25,466 bases of DNA. Origin: Desulfarculales bacterium UBA702 (lineage in GTDB: Bacteria; Desulfobacterota; Syntrophobacteria; Syntrophobacterales; Syntrophobacteraceae). This document shows, in pieces, positions 1 to 7,360 of this stretch (its first letter is position 1; the number at the start of each line of letters is the position of its first letter). Made by a program: the position numbers and the translations under genes. Where the stretch lies: the NCBI GenBank assembly GCA_002298165.1, contig DBMI01000033.1, forward strand, positions 1 to 25,466, given 5' to 3'. The notes beneath the pieces were generated by a model. It did not search any database, was not told the origin of the DNA, and saw nothing but the letters and a program-made list of their open reading frames with translations.

Positions 1-16
1 CAACCCCCTCCCCCAA

Positions 17-44
17 CCCCTCCCACCAGCGGAGGGGAGTTTTC
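17..44 (+). terminator. Possible rho-independent terminator of a gene left of the window
   Basis: A 7-bp GC stem (CCCCTCC at 17-23 with GGAGGGG at 31-37, 7-nt loop) is followed by AG and a short TTTT run at 41-43 region. It could end a plus-strand transcript entering from outside the window. The same CCCC/GGGG-then-AGTTT pattern recurs near 224-246, so it may instead be part of an intergenic repeat. Confidence 0.35.
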
Positions 45-90
45 CTTCAATTTCAGCCCATTTTTTCCATTCGGGGTTTGGGCAACAGCC
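31..90 (+). repeat. Imperfect direct repeat, copy 1
   Basis: This copy begins GGAGGGGAGTTT (31-42) and ends TTGGGCAACAGCC (78-90). The same two blocks in the same order and similar spacing are found at 235-290. The middle is not conserved. It looks like a duplicated intergenic element. Confidence 0.5.
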
Positions 91-234
91 TGAGGAGACC
101 ACGCCATAACAAGTTCCGCTTTTGTTATTTCACCTGCGGATGTGGCGATCTTACCCGAAAACACTCGAATGCCGGATGATGGGGCACAAAAAAGGGGCGT
201 GCCCAAGGAGTTGCGATATGTATTCCCCTTGATG

Positions 235-290
235 GGAGGGGAGTTTGACTCTACTTCGGTCCGTTCCTTTAGGGGGCTTGGGCAACAGCC
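235..290 (+). repeat. Imperfect direct repeat, copy 2
   Basis: Second copy of the element at 31-90, sharing the GGAGGGGAGTTT left end (235-246) and the TTGGGCAACAGCC right end (278-290), about 200 nt downstream of the first. Confidence 0.5.
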
Positions 291-583
291 CCACAATCGT
301 GTCGACCCTGCATAAAAGGCCTCCCGGCCTGCATTTTTAAAACAGTCATCCCTCTCGCTGTGGTTCGAATTTCAATTTCATTTCGACAGCAATCCAATGG
401 AATTGCTTCGACCCCGTTTGCCATTTAGGCAAGTTCCTGCTAAGGGTGGGATTTGTCTACCGAATGGGATTGCAGCATTGAGAACCCATGTTTATGAAAA
501 ACAACGGCACGGAGCATTTCCTGATCCCGGACCGGCGATTCAGATCCGGATAACCGTGATACATCTTGAAAGGCATCGAAGAT

Positions 584-1435
584 ATGGCGGAAAATGGAGA
601 GCGACACTCGATTTTGTGCCCCAATTGCAGGAGGCTCATAAGCACTGATGAACCTTCCTGCCCCTATTGCGGCATCAGGAATCCCGGATCCCGATGGAGG
701 AATAATTTCCTAACCAGAAGCCTCGCCAGCGGCGATCAGACCATCAGGCTTATCATGTATCTGTGCGGAGGCATGTATGTTCTGTCGCTTCTCATAAGTC
801 CCCGCTCACTGGGATTTGGAATGAACCCACTCAGCTTTTTATCACCCGGCGATGGAAGTTTGCTGTTGCTTGGTGAAACCGGTGCTATACCGATCAGGGT
901 ATACCATCGCTGGTGGACCGTGATTTCCGCCATCTACCTGCACGGGAGCGTTCTGCACATACTATTCAACATGATGGCGCTGCGCCAGTTAGGCCCCCTT
1001 GTGGTACAGGAATTCGGCCCATACAGGATGTTCAGCATTTACACACTGACCGGGATTTTCGGATACCTCGTTTCCTACTTTGCAGGAATACCTTATACAG
1101 TCGGCGCATCGGGGGCCGTTTGCGGCCTGATCGGCGCGCTCTTCTATTACGGAAAAAGCAGGGGGGGAGCCTTCGGCCAGATGATTTACCAGCAGACAGT
1201 CGGATGGGTTGTCAGCCTCTTTATCTTTGGATTTCTTTTTAGGGGTGTTATAGACAACTGGGCGCACGGCGGAGGCTTGCTGGGAGGTATCATTTTGGGT
1301 TTTCTTCTGGGTTACCAGGAAAGAATCCCGGAGAATTCATTCCACAAACTCCTGGGGGCAGCATGCATTGTGGCAACACTTGCAACTCTGGCATGGGCGG
1401 TCCTTACGACCATCGGCATTATCATTTCTCGATAA
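584..1435 (+). CDS. Rhomboid-family intramembrane serine protease with N-terminal zinc ribbon
   Basis: This is predicted to cleave transmembrane substrates within the inner membrane. The N-terminus has a two-CxxC zinc ribbon (CPNC then CPYC), followed by about six hydrophobic segments. The rhomboid signatures are present: an HxxxN motif in the second helix (HILFN), the GASG serine loop with the catalytic Ser codon at 1109, and the catalytic His in AHGGG with its codon at 1265. The ATG at 584 is preferred because GAAAGG lies 10 nt upstream; an in-frame TTG at 566 would add six residues. The PhnX-like gene follows after about 36 nt in the same direction, so co-transcription is possible. Substrates cannot be inferred from sequence. 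Family assignment is secure; the role of the zinc ribbon is unknown. Confidence 0.93.
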   Translation: MAENGERHSILCPNCRRLISTDEPSCPYCGIRNPGSRWRNNFLTRSLASGDQTIRLIMYLCGGMYVLSLLISPRSLGFGMNPLSFLSPGDGSLLLLGETGAIPIRVYHRWWTVISAIYLHGSVLHILFNMMALRQLGPLVVQEFGPYRMFSIYTLTGIFGYLVSYFAGIPYTVGASGAVCGLIGALFYYGKSRGGAFGQMIYQQTVGWVVSLFIFGFLFRGVIDNWAHGGGLLGGIILGFLLGYQERIPENSFHKLLGAACIVATLATLAWAVLTTIGIIISR

Positions 1436-1471
1436 ATCGGCAGCTACGGTCAATAAACGGAGAAGGATTTG

Positions 1472-2308
1472 ATGATTGAAATTTTCAGCCGCGCCAATCG
1501 CTTCCGGGGACCCGTCAGGGCGGTAATACTGGATTGGGGCGGCACAGCGGTGGATTTTGGCAGCTTTGGCAATATCGAGCCTATAATCGAGGGCTTCAGG
1601 GAAAACTGGGTACAGATCGCTGCCGAGCAGGCCCGCGAAGGCATCGGATTATCAACATGGGATCATATCGGGGCGATCCTGCGCCAGGAATCCGTCCTTG
1701 AGACCTGGGGAGATGTTTACGGCGCGCCACCATCCGAATACGACATCAGAAAACTACTTATGTCCGTCGAAAACTTCTCCGCGAATGCGGCCGGTGCGCA
1801 TGCCCAACTCGTTCCCGGCCTGATTGAAACTGTATCTTTTCTGCGGGAGGAGGGAATCAGGATCGGATCGTGTTCGAGCCGCGGTTTTCAGGCCCTTGAC
1901 GCGCTTTCCGAAGCCGCTAAGGAGCTTGGATACTCGCCCGATTCGATGGTTTGCTCAACCGATGTTCCCGGCGGCCGGCCTTTCCCATGGATGTGCTATC
2001 AAAATGCGATTAATCTCGAAACCTACCCACTGGAATCGATAGTGAAGATAGGTGACACGGTGCCGGATATTCAGGAGGGGTTAAATGCCCGGGTCTGGAC
2101 TGTTGCCGTCACAAAAACAAGCGGAGAGCTTGGCATGAGTATAGAGGAAACCGAACAGGCTGAGACCGCCGAGTTGCGCAACCAACTTTCCCGGCTCGAA
2201 AAGCGATTCCTGGATGCCGGAGCCCATTTCGTAATGGAAGGAATATGGGACTGCCCCAAAATCATCCAGCAAATCAATGATTTGCTCGCGAGGGGAGAGA
2301 GACCGTAG
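1472..2308 (+). CDS. Phosphonoacetaldehyde hydrolase-like (PhnX-family) HAD protein lacking the Schiff-base Lys
   Basis: The whole length resembles PhnX phosphonatase, which converts phosphonoacetaldehyde to acetaldehyde and phosphate. Recognisable motifs are the nucleophile block LDWGGTAVD (Asp21), the cap-domain DH (Asp64, His65), GGRPFPWM, GDTVPD and the C-terminal GAHF. Aligned without gaps to Bacillus cereus PhnX as I remember it (Asp12 nucleophile, Lys53), the lysine that forms the imine with substrate is Thr62 here. The usual DWAGT is DWGGT. The family fold is therefore clear, but canonical chemistry is doubtful: it may be a relative acting on another phosphate ester or phosphonate. 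The ATG at 1472 is chosen because GGAGAAGG sits 5 nt upstream; an in-frame TTG precedes it. No other phosphonate genes are nearby. Confidence 0.85.
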   Translation: MIEIFSRANRFRGPVRAVILDWGGTAVDFGSFGNIEPIIEGFRENWVQIAAEQAREGIGLSTWDHIGAILRQESVLETWGDVYGAPPSEYDIRKLLMSVENFSANAAGAHAQLVPGLIETVSFLREEGIRIGSCSSRGFQALDALSEAAKELGYSPDSMVCSTDVPGGRPFPWMCYQNAINLETYPLESIVKIGDTVPDIQEGLNARVWTVAVTKTSGELGMSIEETEQAETAELRNQLSRLEKRFLDAGAHFVMEGIWDCPKIIQQINDLLARGERP

Positions 2309-2309
2309 C

Positions 2310-2328
2310 CGGTTGCGGGTTGCGGGTT
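2310..2328 (+). repeat. GTTGCGG-type heptamer repeat, short array
   Basis: CGGTTGC, GGGTTGC and a partial GGGTT lie back to back, starting one base after the upstream stop codon. The same heptamer family forms longer arrays at 20141-20178 (reverse orientation) and 24086-24134, each also just downstream of a stop codon. Confidence 0.7.
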
Positions 2329-2370
2329 CACTGGAACCTGCATTAATAAATTGACCATGTTGCTTCAGGC

Positions 2371-2445
2371 GTAGTCTAGCCCCTTGTGGGCGTTCTTTTA
2401 ACGATCCGTTATCCCAAACAAGACGCCCACAAGGGGCTAGACTAC
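2371..2445. repeat. Perfect 22-bp inverted repeat with 31-nt loop
   Basis: The arms at 2371-2392 and 2424-2445 are perfect reverse complements, beginning GTAGTCTAGCCCC and ending GGGGCTAGACTAC. The element sits between two convergent genes. Neither side has a U-run, so it is not a classical terminator, although such a stem could still stop or stabilise transcripts from either strand. It may equally be a small non-autonomous mobile element; I see no clear target-site duplication and no second copy in this window. Confidence 0.75.
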
Positions 2446-2500
2446 TGTAACTTCAAACGTCATCTTGAACTCTGATTGAACATATTCCGCGAACAATATG

Positions 2501-2524
2501 CCGGCCTGGATATCACCAGGCCGG
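2501..2524 (-). other. 9-bp GC-rich hairpin downstream of the small minus-strand gene
   Basis: CCGGCCTGG (2501-2509) and CCAGGCCGG (2516-2524) form a perfect stem with a 6-nt loop, 42 nt past the stop of the minus-strand gene at 2566-2856. Without a following U-run it is only a weak terminator candidate. Confidence 0.4.
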
Positions 2525-2565
2525 TGAAGCTGCTAAACACCCAGTTGATTACTTAGATCGAGGAA

Positions 2566-2856
2566 TTAATCCTTCAAATCCGGCAGAGTGGGCAGCCCAA
2601 GCTCTTTAAGTTCGGCATTCTTCTTCTTTGCGGTCCTCGAATCGAGGTCGCTCAGGTAGTTGTCCTTGACTTCGGCAGCCGTTTTATATTCGTTGTGAAA
2701 CCTGTTCTTCTCGCTTTCCGTGCTTTTCTTGACATCCTGAAACTTCTTTTTTTTGTTCTCATCCGGATAATCGTCCGCCGATTTGCTCAGAATCGGATCG
2801 AAGGCCTTTTGATCCAGAAACTTCACCAGCTTTTCCCGTTTTTCTTTGTCGCTCAT
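2566..2856 (-). CDS. Small, highly charged hypothetical protein (96 aa)
   Basis: I do not recognise this protein. It is rich in Lys, Glu and Asp, predicted helical, has no membrane segment or signal peptide, and ends in a Leu/Pro-rich tail (GLPTLPDLKD). Translation is supported by an AAGGAG Shine-Dalgarno site about 7 nt before the ATG. It is probably a cytoplasmic helical or partly disordered protein. The rhodanese terminator at 2923-2956 lies upstream of it, so it is probably transcribed separately. No function can be assigned. Confidence 0.75.
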   Translation of the reverse strand: MSDKEKREKLVKFLDQKAFDPILSKSADDYPDENKKKKFQDVKKSTESEKNRFHNEYKTAAEVKDNYLSDLDSRTAKKKNAELKELGLPTLPDLKD

Positions 2857-2922
2857 TGCTCAACTCCTTTTCTCTTGCCAATAATGCCAACTATCTGATT
2901 TTTAATATAAATAAGCGGAGGG

Positions 2923-2956
2923 AATAAAAAAGGCGGAGGATTTCTCCCCCGCCTTT
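2923..2956 (-). terminator. Rho-independent terminator of the yggS-rhodanese unit
   Basis: Read on the minus strand, AAAGGCGG pairs with CCGCCTTT around a short purine-rich bulge and loop, and is followed directly by a U-run (AAAAA at 2926-2930 on the plus strand). It lies about 20 nt after the rhodanese stop codon. Confidence 0.8.
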
Positions 2957-2974
2957 CCACCATCAATTATGGAG

Positions 2975-3490
2975 CTAACGGCCCAATTCCACCGGCAGGT
3001 TGGCATCTCTCCAGGAGGACCACCCGTTTACGAGCACGCGAACGTGTGAATATCCTTTTGCGGAGAGTGCAAAGGCAAGATCCTTCGATAGTTCGCAGTT
3101 TTCGCCATCGCAATAGGTGATAATCAGCGAATCGGGGGTGATCTCGGGCAGGACCACGGGGAAGAATTCGTCGAAATTTTGGGCGGGAAGATTTAGTGCC
3201 CCCTGGATGTGGCCTGCCTGGAAATCCTCGGGAGAGCGGGCGTCGAGAAAAATTGCCCCGCCTGTGAGGAAAAGAGCGCGAGCCTCCTCGATCGATATCA
3301 CTGCATCCTCGGAGGTCTTTAGCGCATTCAGCTCCGTTTTCGGCGACCAGTCGCCAACCAGGGGCAGCCTCTCTTTTCTGAAATGGTTTACGGCAAATGA
3401 AAGTACGGCTGCCAGCGCTAATATCGCAACGCTTTGCCCTAAAACGACAGACCAGTTTACTTTCAGGTTACCATCCTTGCTTCTGAGCAA
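2975..3490 (-). CDS. Membrane-anchored rhodanese-domain protein
   Basis: Residues 15-35 form a single N-terminal membrane segment, and residues 65-168 a rhodanese (sulfurtransferase-like) domain. The LDARSPEDFQAGHI block (around residue 83) and the active-site loop starting YCDGENC are typical; Cys127 is the expected persulfide-forming residue, with Cys132 nearby. The domain probably faces the periplasm, by the positive residues before the anchor, but this is inference. The start is a TTG with AGGA 9 nt upstream; no ATG fits better. It follows yggS by 54 nt on the same strand and shares its terminator. Substrate and sulfur donor are unknown. Confidence 0.88.
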   Translation of the reverse strand: MLRSKDGNLKVNWSVVLGQSVAILALAAVLSFAVNHFRKERLPLVGDWSPKTELNALKTSEDAVISIEEARALFLTGGAIFLDARSPEDFQAGHIQGALNLPAQNFDEFFPVVLPEITPDSLIITYCDGENCELSKDLAFALSAKGYSHVRVLVNGWSSWRDANLPVELGR

Positions 3491-3544
3491 ATCTTTTATT
3501 CCTGTATTATCTCAGCGATCTCCGCGCACTCTGCGGTGAATCCA

Positions 3545-4255
3545 TTAAATTCTTCCACCGAAAAGGGCCGTACCGATCCTCACCAGAGTGGCGCCCTCCT
3601 CGATTGCGACTTCGAAATCACCGCTCATCCCCATGGAAAGCTCCGAGAGCTTGCCCGGCGAGGCGGCATTCTGTCTCAGCCGGTCCAGCAGCTCACGCAG
3701 TTGCCTGAAATAGGGTCTTGCGCGTTCGGGCTGGTCGAAAAAAGGTGGAAGAGCCATAAGACCGCGAATATCAAGCCGCTCGAACTCCGATACCATATTG
3801 AAAAAAGCAGGCAGGTCCTCGGGTGATATGCCGCTTTTGGTCTCCTCCCCGCCTATGTTTACCTGAATCAGGACGGGGATCGTCCTGTTCGTTCTTTCCG
3901 CCTGCCGGTTGAGTTCCCTGGCGAGGCTTTCCCGGTCGAGCGTTTCTACCCAGTCGCAGCAATCGACGGCGAATTTTGCCTTATTCGTTTGAAGATGTCC
4001 TATGCAGTGCCAGGACACCGGCAAATCAGAGAGTAGTTCTTTTTTCCGCCGCGCCTCTTGGATGTAATTCTCCCCGAGGATTGTCAGGCCGGCCTCGACC
4101 CCTTCCCGTATCCGGTCAACCGGAACAGTTTTGGTGACGCCGACCAGCTCTACCCCGGCAGGATCACGCCCGACCTTAGAGCACGCAGCCTCGATCCGAT
4201 GCCGGACCATTGCCAGATTTTCCACAACCGTTTTCATGGTCAGGCAGTCTAGCAC
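3545..4255 (-). CDS. yggS: YggS/PLPBP-family pyridoxal phosphate homeostasis protein
   Basis: This family binds pyridoxal 5'-phosphate on a single TIM-barrel domain and helps maintain the B6 and amino/keto acid balance; no enzymatic reaction is established. Diagnostic motifs are GVTKT (PLP-binding Lys42), GENYIQEA, WHCIGHLQTNK, and the C-terminal SMGMSGDFEVAIEEGATLVRIG phosphate-binding region. Length is normal at about 230 aa. The GTG at 4255 has GGAAG 7 nt upstream. An in-frame ATG at 4237 looks more like the usual family N-terminus but lacks a Shine-Dalgarno site. It is first gene of a two-gene minus-strand unit with the rhodanese. Confidence 0.95.
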   Translation of the reverse strand: MLDCLTMKTVVENLAMVRHRIEAACSKVGRDPAGVELVGVTKTVPVDRIREGVEAGLTILGENYIQEARRKKELLSDLPVSWHCIGHLQTNKAKFAVDCCDWVETLDRESLARELNRQAERTNRTIPVLIQVNIGGEETKSGISPEDLPAFFNMVSEFERLDIRGLMALPPFFDQPERARPYFRQLRELLDRLRQNAASPGKLSELSMGMSGDFEVAIEEGATLVRIGTALFGGRI

Positions 4256-4352
4256 AATTCATCTTCCGATCAAGTAACAAGCCATTGCCATGGACGCCCA
4301 CAACATTAGTTAGAATTATTGTAATGTGAATAGAACAGGCATTCGCTATTTA

Positions 4353-4380
4353 TTGACAATATGCCGATACTACTTATAAA
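4353..4380 (+). promoter_or_regulatory. Sigma-70 type promoter of the DUF1328 gene
   Basis: TTGACA (4353-4358), a 16-nt spacer and TATAAA (4375-4380) are a near-consensus housekeeping promoter. Transcription would start near 4387, about 53 nt before the DUF1328 start codon. Confidence 0.75.
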
Positions 4381-4439
4381 AATATTAACGTAACAACTTG
4401 AGAAATATGTGATTTCAAGCTCTGGGGAGGTGAGTAACA

Positions 4440-4613
4440 ATGCTTGCATGGGCAATAGCATTTCTGATTGTAGGGATAATTGCGGGTATTTTCGGTTTTA
4501 GTGGAATTGCGGGAACAGCTACCTGGATCGCTCAGGTCTTGTTCTTTATTTTCCTCATTGCCTTCATCGTATCGCTTTTCTGGGGTCGTAGTCGAACGGG
4601 GACCCGCACGTAA
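4440..4613 (+). CDS. DUF1328 (YtjA-type) small membrane protein, 57 aa
   Basis: Translation gives MLAWAIAFLIVGIIAGIFGF followed by SGIAGTATWIAQVLFFIFLI and a short basic tail (WGRSRTGTRT). The two hydrophobic segments, the central SGIAGTATWIA motif and the length match the DUF1328/YtjA family of inner-membrane proteins, whose function is not established. GGGGAGG lies 9 nt before the ATG. The gene has its own sigma-70 promoter and an intrinsic terminator 80 nt after the stop, so it is monocistronic. It is easy to miss because of its size. Confidence 0.9.
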   Translation: MLAWAIAFLIVGIIAGIFGFSGIAGTATWIAQVLFFIFLIAFIVSLFWGRSRTGTRT

Positions 4614-4691
4614 TACAATAAGCCGGCTCAATTTCCGGTTCTGCGTACGGAATGGGCAGGGTTTAGTTAAATGTGCTCCAGGTTCAGGCAC

Positions 4692-4724
4692 ATAGGGGAG
4701 AGGTTTTCACTTCTCCCCTATTTT
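4692..4724 (+). terminator. Rho-independent terminator of the DUF1328 gene
   Basis: ATAGGGGAGA (4692-4701) and TCTCCCCTAT (4712-4721) form a perfect 10-bp stem with a 10-nt loop, followed by TTT. Confidence 0.85.
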
Positions 4725-4763
4725 CATCTAAAGTTCAAAACCCATTTCGATCAGTGAACACCT

Positions 4764-4788
4764 TGAAATCCTGAAATCCTTTAAATCC
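4764..4788 (+). repeat. Three short direct repeats upstream of a sigma-54 promoter
   Basis: TGAAATCC at 4764-4771, TGAAATCC at 4772-4779 and TTAAATCC at 4781-4788 stand in a row, ending about 20 nt before the -24 element. They could be an activator or other protein binding site; this is inference from position only. Confidence 0.4.
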
Positions 4789-4805
4789 CCGGATATCCCC
4801 GTTTC

Positions 4806-4822
4806 TTGGCATATCCCTTGCT
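4806..4822 (+). promoter_or_regulatory. Sigma-54 promoter of the TPR/activator unit
   Basis: TTGGCA (4806-4811) and TTGCT (4818-4822) place GG (4808-4809) and GC (4820-4821) exactly ten bases apart, as sigma-54 requires. Transcription would start near 4832, about 48 nt before the TPR gene. It fits the sigma-54 control of flagellar genes known in many proteobacteria. Confidence 0.75.
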
Positions 4823-4879
4823 CAATTCATTTCCGAACTGAAATCAACGACCCAAACGACTCGGAATGGCGGCGTTCAT

Positions 4880-7279
4880 ATGTTCAGATTGCACCTAACA
4901 TTCAAGCACATTTTGATGGGACTGGCTATCGCCATGCTGGCCTGGGCACCGGCCCGAGCCAATGAACTGGGGGCTGGAGGCACACGAATTCTGGACATGC
5001 GGCTATCATTTAAGGGCGGCGTGACCCGTCTGATTTTTGACGCGGAAGGACCTCGCCCCAAGCAAATCGGTCCCGCATCCGAGAGCGGCATATCCGTTTT
5101 CTTCGAACAGATTACCGCCAAATTCCCTGACAGAAGAATAACCGAGGCTTCATCGTTGGCCAAAGAGGTATTGTTTCGAAGAGAAAGCGGATTTTTCGAA
5201 GTTGTTTTTCGGGAAAAGAATGTTTCTGTCTCCCAAACGGTAACCCCGGGCAAGAAGAAAGACAGGTACACTCTGATATTGGAAATAACGTCGGCGAGGG
5301 CCAAACCCGCCGAGCCGGTTGCTCCCCCTGCTGAACCGCCACAGGAAAAAGAAAAGGATAAACCTGGCCAGGCGGAAATCGTCAAAAGGATAGAAACAGA
5401 GGAGCTGTTCGGATCGAAAGCACCGTCAAGCCTGAAAGGACTTCTCCAGGCCGACGACAAAAAAAGGGGCGACAACTTACTGGAGCGCCCAATAGCTAAA
5501 TCTCAGCCTTTCGTGGAAGCCGACGAGAAGACAGCGACCCTTTACTCGATTGCAGACGACCTGTTCGAGGGTTGCCGTCGAAATCTCGTTCTCTGTGCTT
5601 CGGAAGTAATCGATGCCTACTCCGCGGCGCTGAAATCAGGGCCAAAGACTTCGGGAGCGCCGCTCGCACTCTACAGGACAGGGCTCGCATTCTGGAGCAT
5701 GGGAAATTACACCAGGGCCGAAAAGACTTTCCGGCAGGTGATATCGGAATGGCCGGACCAGCCGCCGGTATCGCGAAGCCTGCTGGGCCTGGGCGACATA
5801 CAGAACAAGAAGCGAGCCTACTTGGAGGCAATGGAATCATTCCGCGCTGCAGTGCGAACCTCTTCTGATAAGTCCGACAAGTCCGCCGCGTATTTTGAAC
5901 TCGGCAGGGAATTCCTCCTGCTCGGCGCACCAAAAGAAGCCTTGGACATGTTTAGTCAATGCGCGGGCACCGACCCCGACTACTACACTGTAAAACCGGA
6001 TTTGATGCGCCTGGTCGGGGAGGCTGAATTTTTCCTGGGGGCCTATGACAAGAGCAGGGATCATCTGCTGAGATATCTAAATTTACAGCAGAGCGCCCCC
6101 GAGCAGGACCTGGTTTACGCAAAACTGGCCGAAATCTTTCTCGTCCAGGGGGAAACAGGCCTGGCAAACAAGTTATACGCGTTTATGGGGAGGTATTACA
6201 CTGACTCGGAAGGGGATCTTATCGGAAAAGTGAGGCAGGCGGAGTTGATGGAGCGATTGGACGAGCATCATTCCATGAAAATCTACGATGAGCTTCGCGC
6301 AAAAGACCTCTCACCCAGCCTCAAGAGGGTGGTTTTGTATAAGCTTGCCACGCTTAACTGGAAAAAGGGCTCCCTCGACCGCAGCCTGGAACTTCTGGAC
6401 GAAGCTTTCCAGAGCAGCGCCGAAATTTCGTCCAACGGCAATGAGATGGCGGCGCTCCGGGATAAAGTCCTTAAAGAGCTGGTCAAAAAGTACTACGCCG
6501 ATCAAAATTATCTTGGAGTAATACAGCTCCACGACAGGTTCAGGCGAATCCTCGAATCGATGCAGCAAAACCAGGAAGTGATGGAAAGAATCGCGGAAAG
6601 TTATGCCGCGATGAAGTTCTACGCCAACTCGCTGCAGATCTACGACAGAATTTTCGCTAAAGCCCAGAAAAAGAACGAGGATCAACTTCTCAAATGCGCG
6701 CTCTACACGCTTCGAATGGGTGATTATGACAAATCCTCGCAGTTTTGCAGGCAGATCCAGTCCGAGTCACTGGATGGCAAAAAATCCGAAATAATGGGGC
6801 ACCTATCCTTTCGCGACCACAAGACCGCGGATGCATTGAAAAACTTCAGCAAGGTCCTGCAAAAACAGAAGGAATTTGACCTCTGCGAGCCTGACTCTTT
6901 TCAAAGCTACGCACAGACCCTCATGGAGCTTAAAAAGTTCGACGAAGCGATACCGGTCCTGCAGAAAGGGCTTGAGCGCCTCAAGCCTGACGACAATGAC
7001 GGCCGGCGAGCCATCCTGGTGCTCCTGGGCAACTGTTACGGTGAATTGAAACAATACGCCAAGGCGGCGGAGATGATGGAAAAGGCACTGCACTTTGCTG
7101 TCGATGAGCGGGCAAATGAGCTGCTCTATGAAACGGCAAAGCTCTATGTTGCCGCCGGACAGCCGGAAAAAGCCGTGCAGAACCTCAACCAGCTTGTAGG
7201 AGCGCAGAGCGCGTTCTGGTCGGCGGTTGCCGAACAGCAGCTTAATTCGATCCAGATGACGCAGAACCAGACGCGTTGA
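4880..7279 (+). CDS. Secreted TPR-repeat protein, flagellar-cluster associated (799 aa)
   Basis: Residues 1-27 are a signal peptide ending ARA before Asn28. Residues about 36-140 form a beta-rich domain resembling AMIN domains, which often bind the cell wall. A Pro/Glu/Lys linker (about 140-165) follows, then many TPR-like helical pairs from about residue 255 to the end (for example LALYRTGLAFWSMGNYTRAE and AAEMMEKALHF). The protein is therefore a periplasmic or envelope scaffold rather than an enzyme. It lies under a sigma-54 promoter and 81 nt before the flagellar activator, so it is probably made with the flagellum and may help place or stabilise it in the envelope. The ATG at 4880 has only a weak Shine-Dalgarno-like GGCGG. 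The exact role is unknown. Confidence 0.85.
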   Translation: MFRLHLTFKHILMGLAIAMLAWAPARANELGAGGTRILDMRLSFKGGVTRLIFDAEGPRPKQIGPASESGISVFFEQITAKFPDRRITEASSLAKEVLFRRESGFFEVVFREKNVSVSQTVTPGKKKDRYTLILEITSARAKPAEPVAPPAEPPQEKEKDKPGQAEIVKRIETEELFGSKAPSSLKGLLQADDKKRGDNLLERPIAKSQPFVEADEKTATLYSIADDLFEGCRRNLVLCASEVIDAYSAALKSGPKTSGAPLALYRTGLAFWSMGNYTRAEKTFRQVISEWPDQPPVSRSLLGLGDIQNKKRAYLEAMESFRAAVRTSSDKSDKSAAYFELGREFLLLGAPKEALDMFSQCAGTDPDYYTVKPDLMRLVGEAEFFLGAYDKSRDHLLRYLNLQQSAPEQDLVYAKLAEIFLVQGETGLANKLYAFMGRYYTDSEGDLIGKVRQAELMERLDEHHSMKIYDELRAKDLSPSLKRVVLYKLATLNWKKGSLDRSLELLDEAFQSSAEISSNGNEMAALRDKVLKELVKKYYADQNYLGVIQLHDRFRRILESMQQNQEVMERIAESYAAMKFYANSLQIYDRIFAKAQKKNEDQLLKCALYTLRMGDYDKSSQFCRQIQSESLDGKKSEIMGHLSFRDHKTADALKNFSKVLQKQKEFDLCEPDSFQSYAQTLMELKKFDEAIPVLQKGLERLKPDDNDGRRAILVLLGNCYGELKQYAKAAEMMEKALHFAVDERANELLYETAKLYVAAGQPEKAVQNLNQLVGAQSAFWSAVAEQQLNSIQMTQNQTR

Positions 7280-7360
7280 GGAAGAGACTCTTTTGATGAA
7301 GTATCGCGGTATACCCAGCATCAAAAGTCATTTGCGAGATGGAGAGATTTCCTCGATGGA

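Larger units (their letters stand above)
1..583. other. Noncoding, repeat-bearing region upstream of the rhomboid gene
   Basis: No convincing gene is visible here. The stretch holds a GC-rich hairpin near its left end and two copies of an imperfect ~56-60 nt repeat (31-90 and 235-290). Open frames in 397-648 have no clear ribosome binding site, run into the rhomboid gene and look like chance. I could not identify a convincing promoter for the rhomboid gene. The region may include the 3' end or terminator of a gene lying left of the window. Confidence 0.6.

Noticed and set aside
397..648. 83-codon plus-strand frame before the rhomboid gene
   Set aside because: No clear ribosome site, odd composition, and it overlaps the well-supported rhomboid start in another frame.
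4363..4370. GCCGATAC resembling a sigma-28 -10 box before the DUF1328 gene
   Set aside because: No TAAA at the required distance; the sigma-70 boxes at 4353-4380 explain the promoter better.
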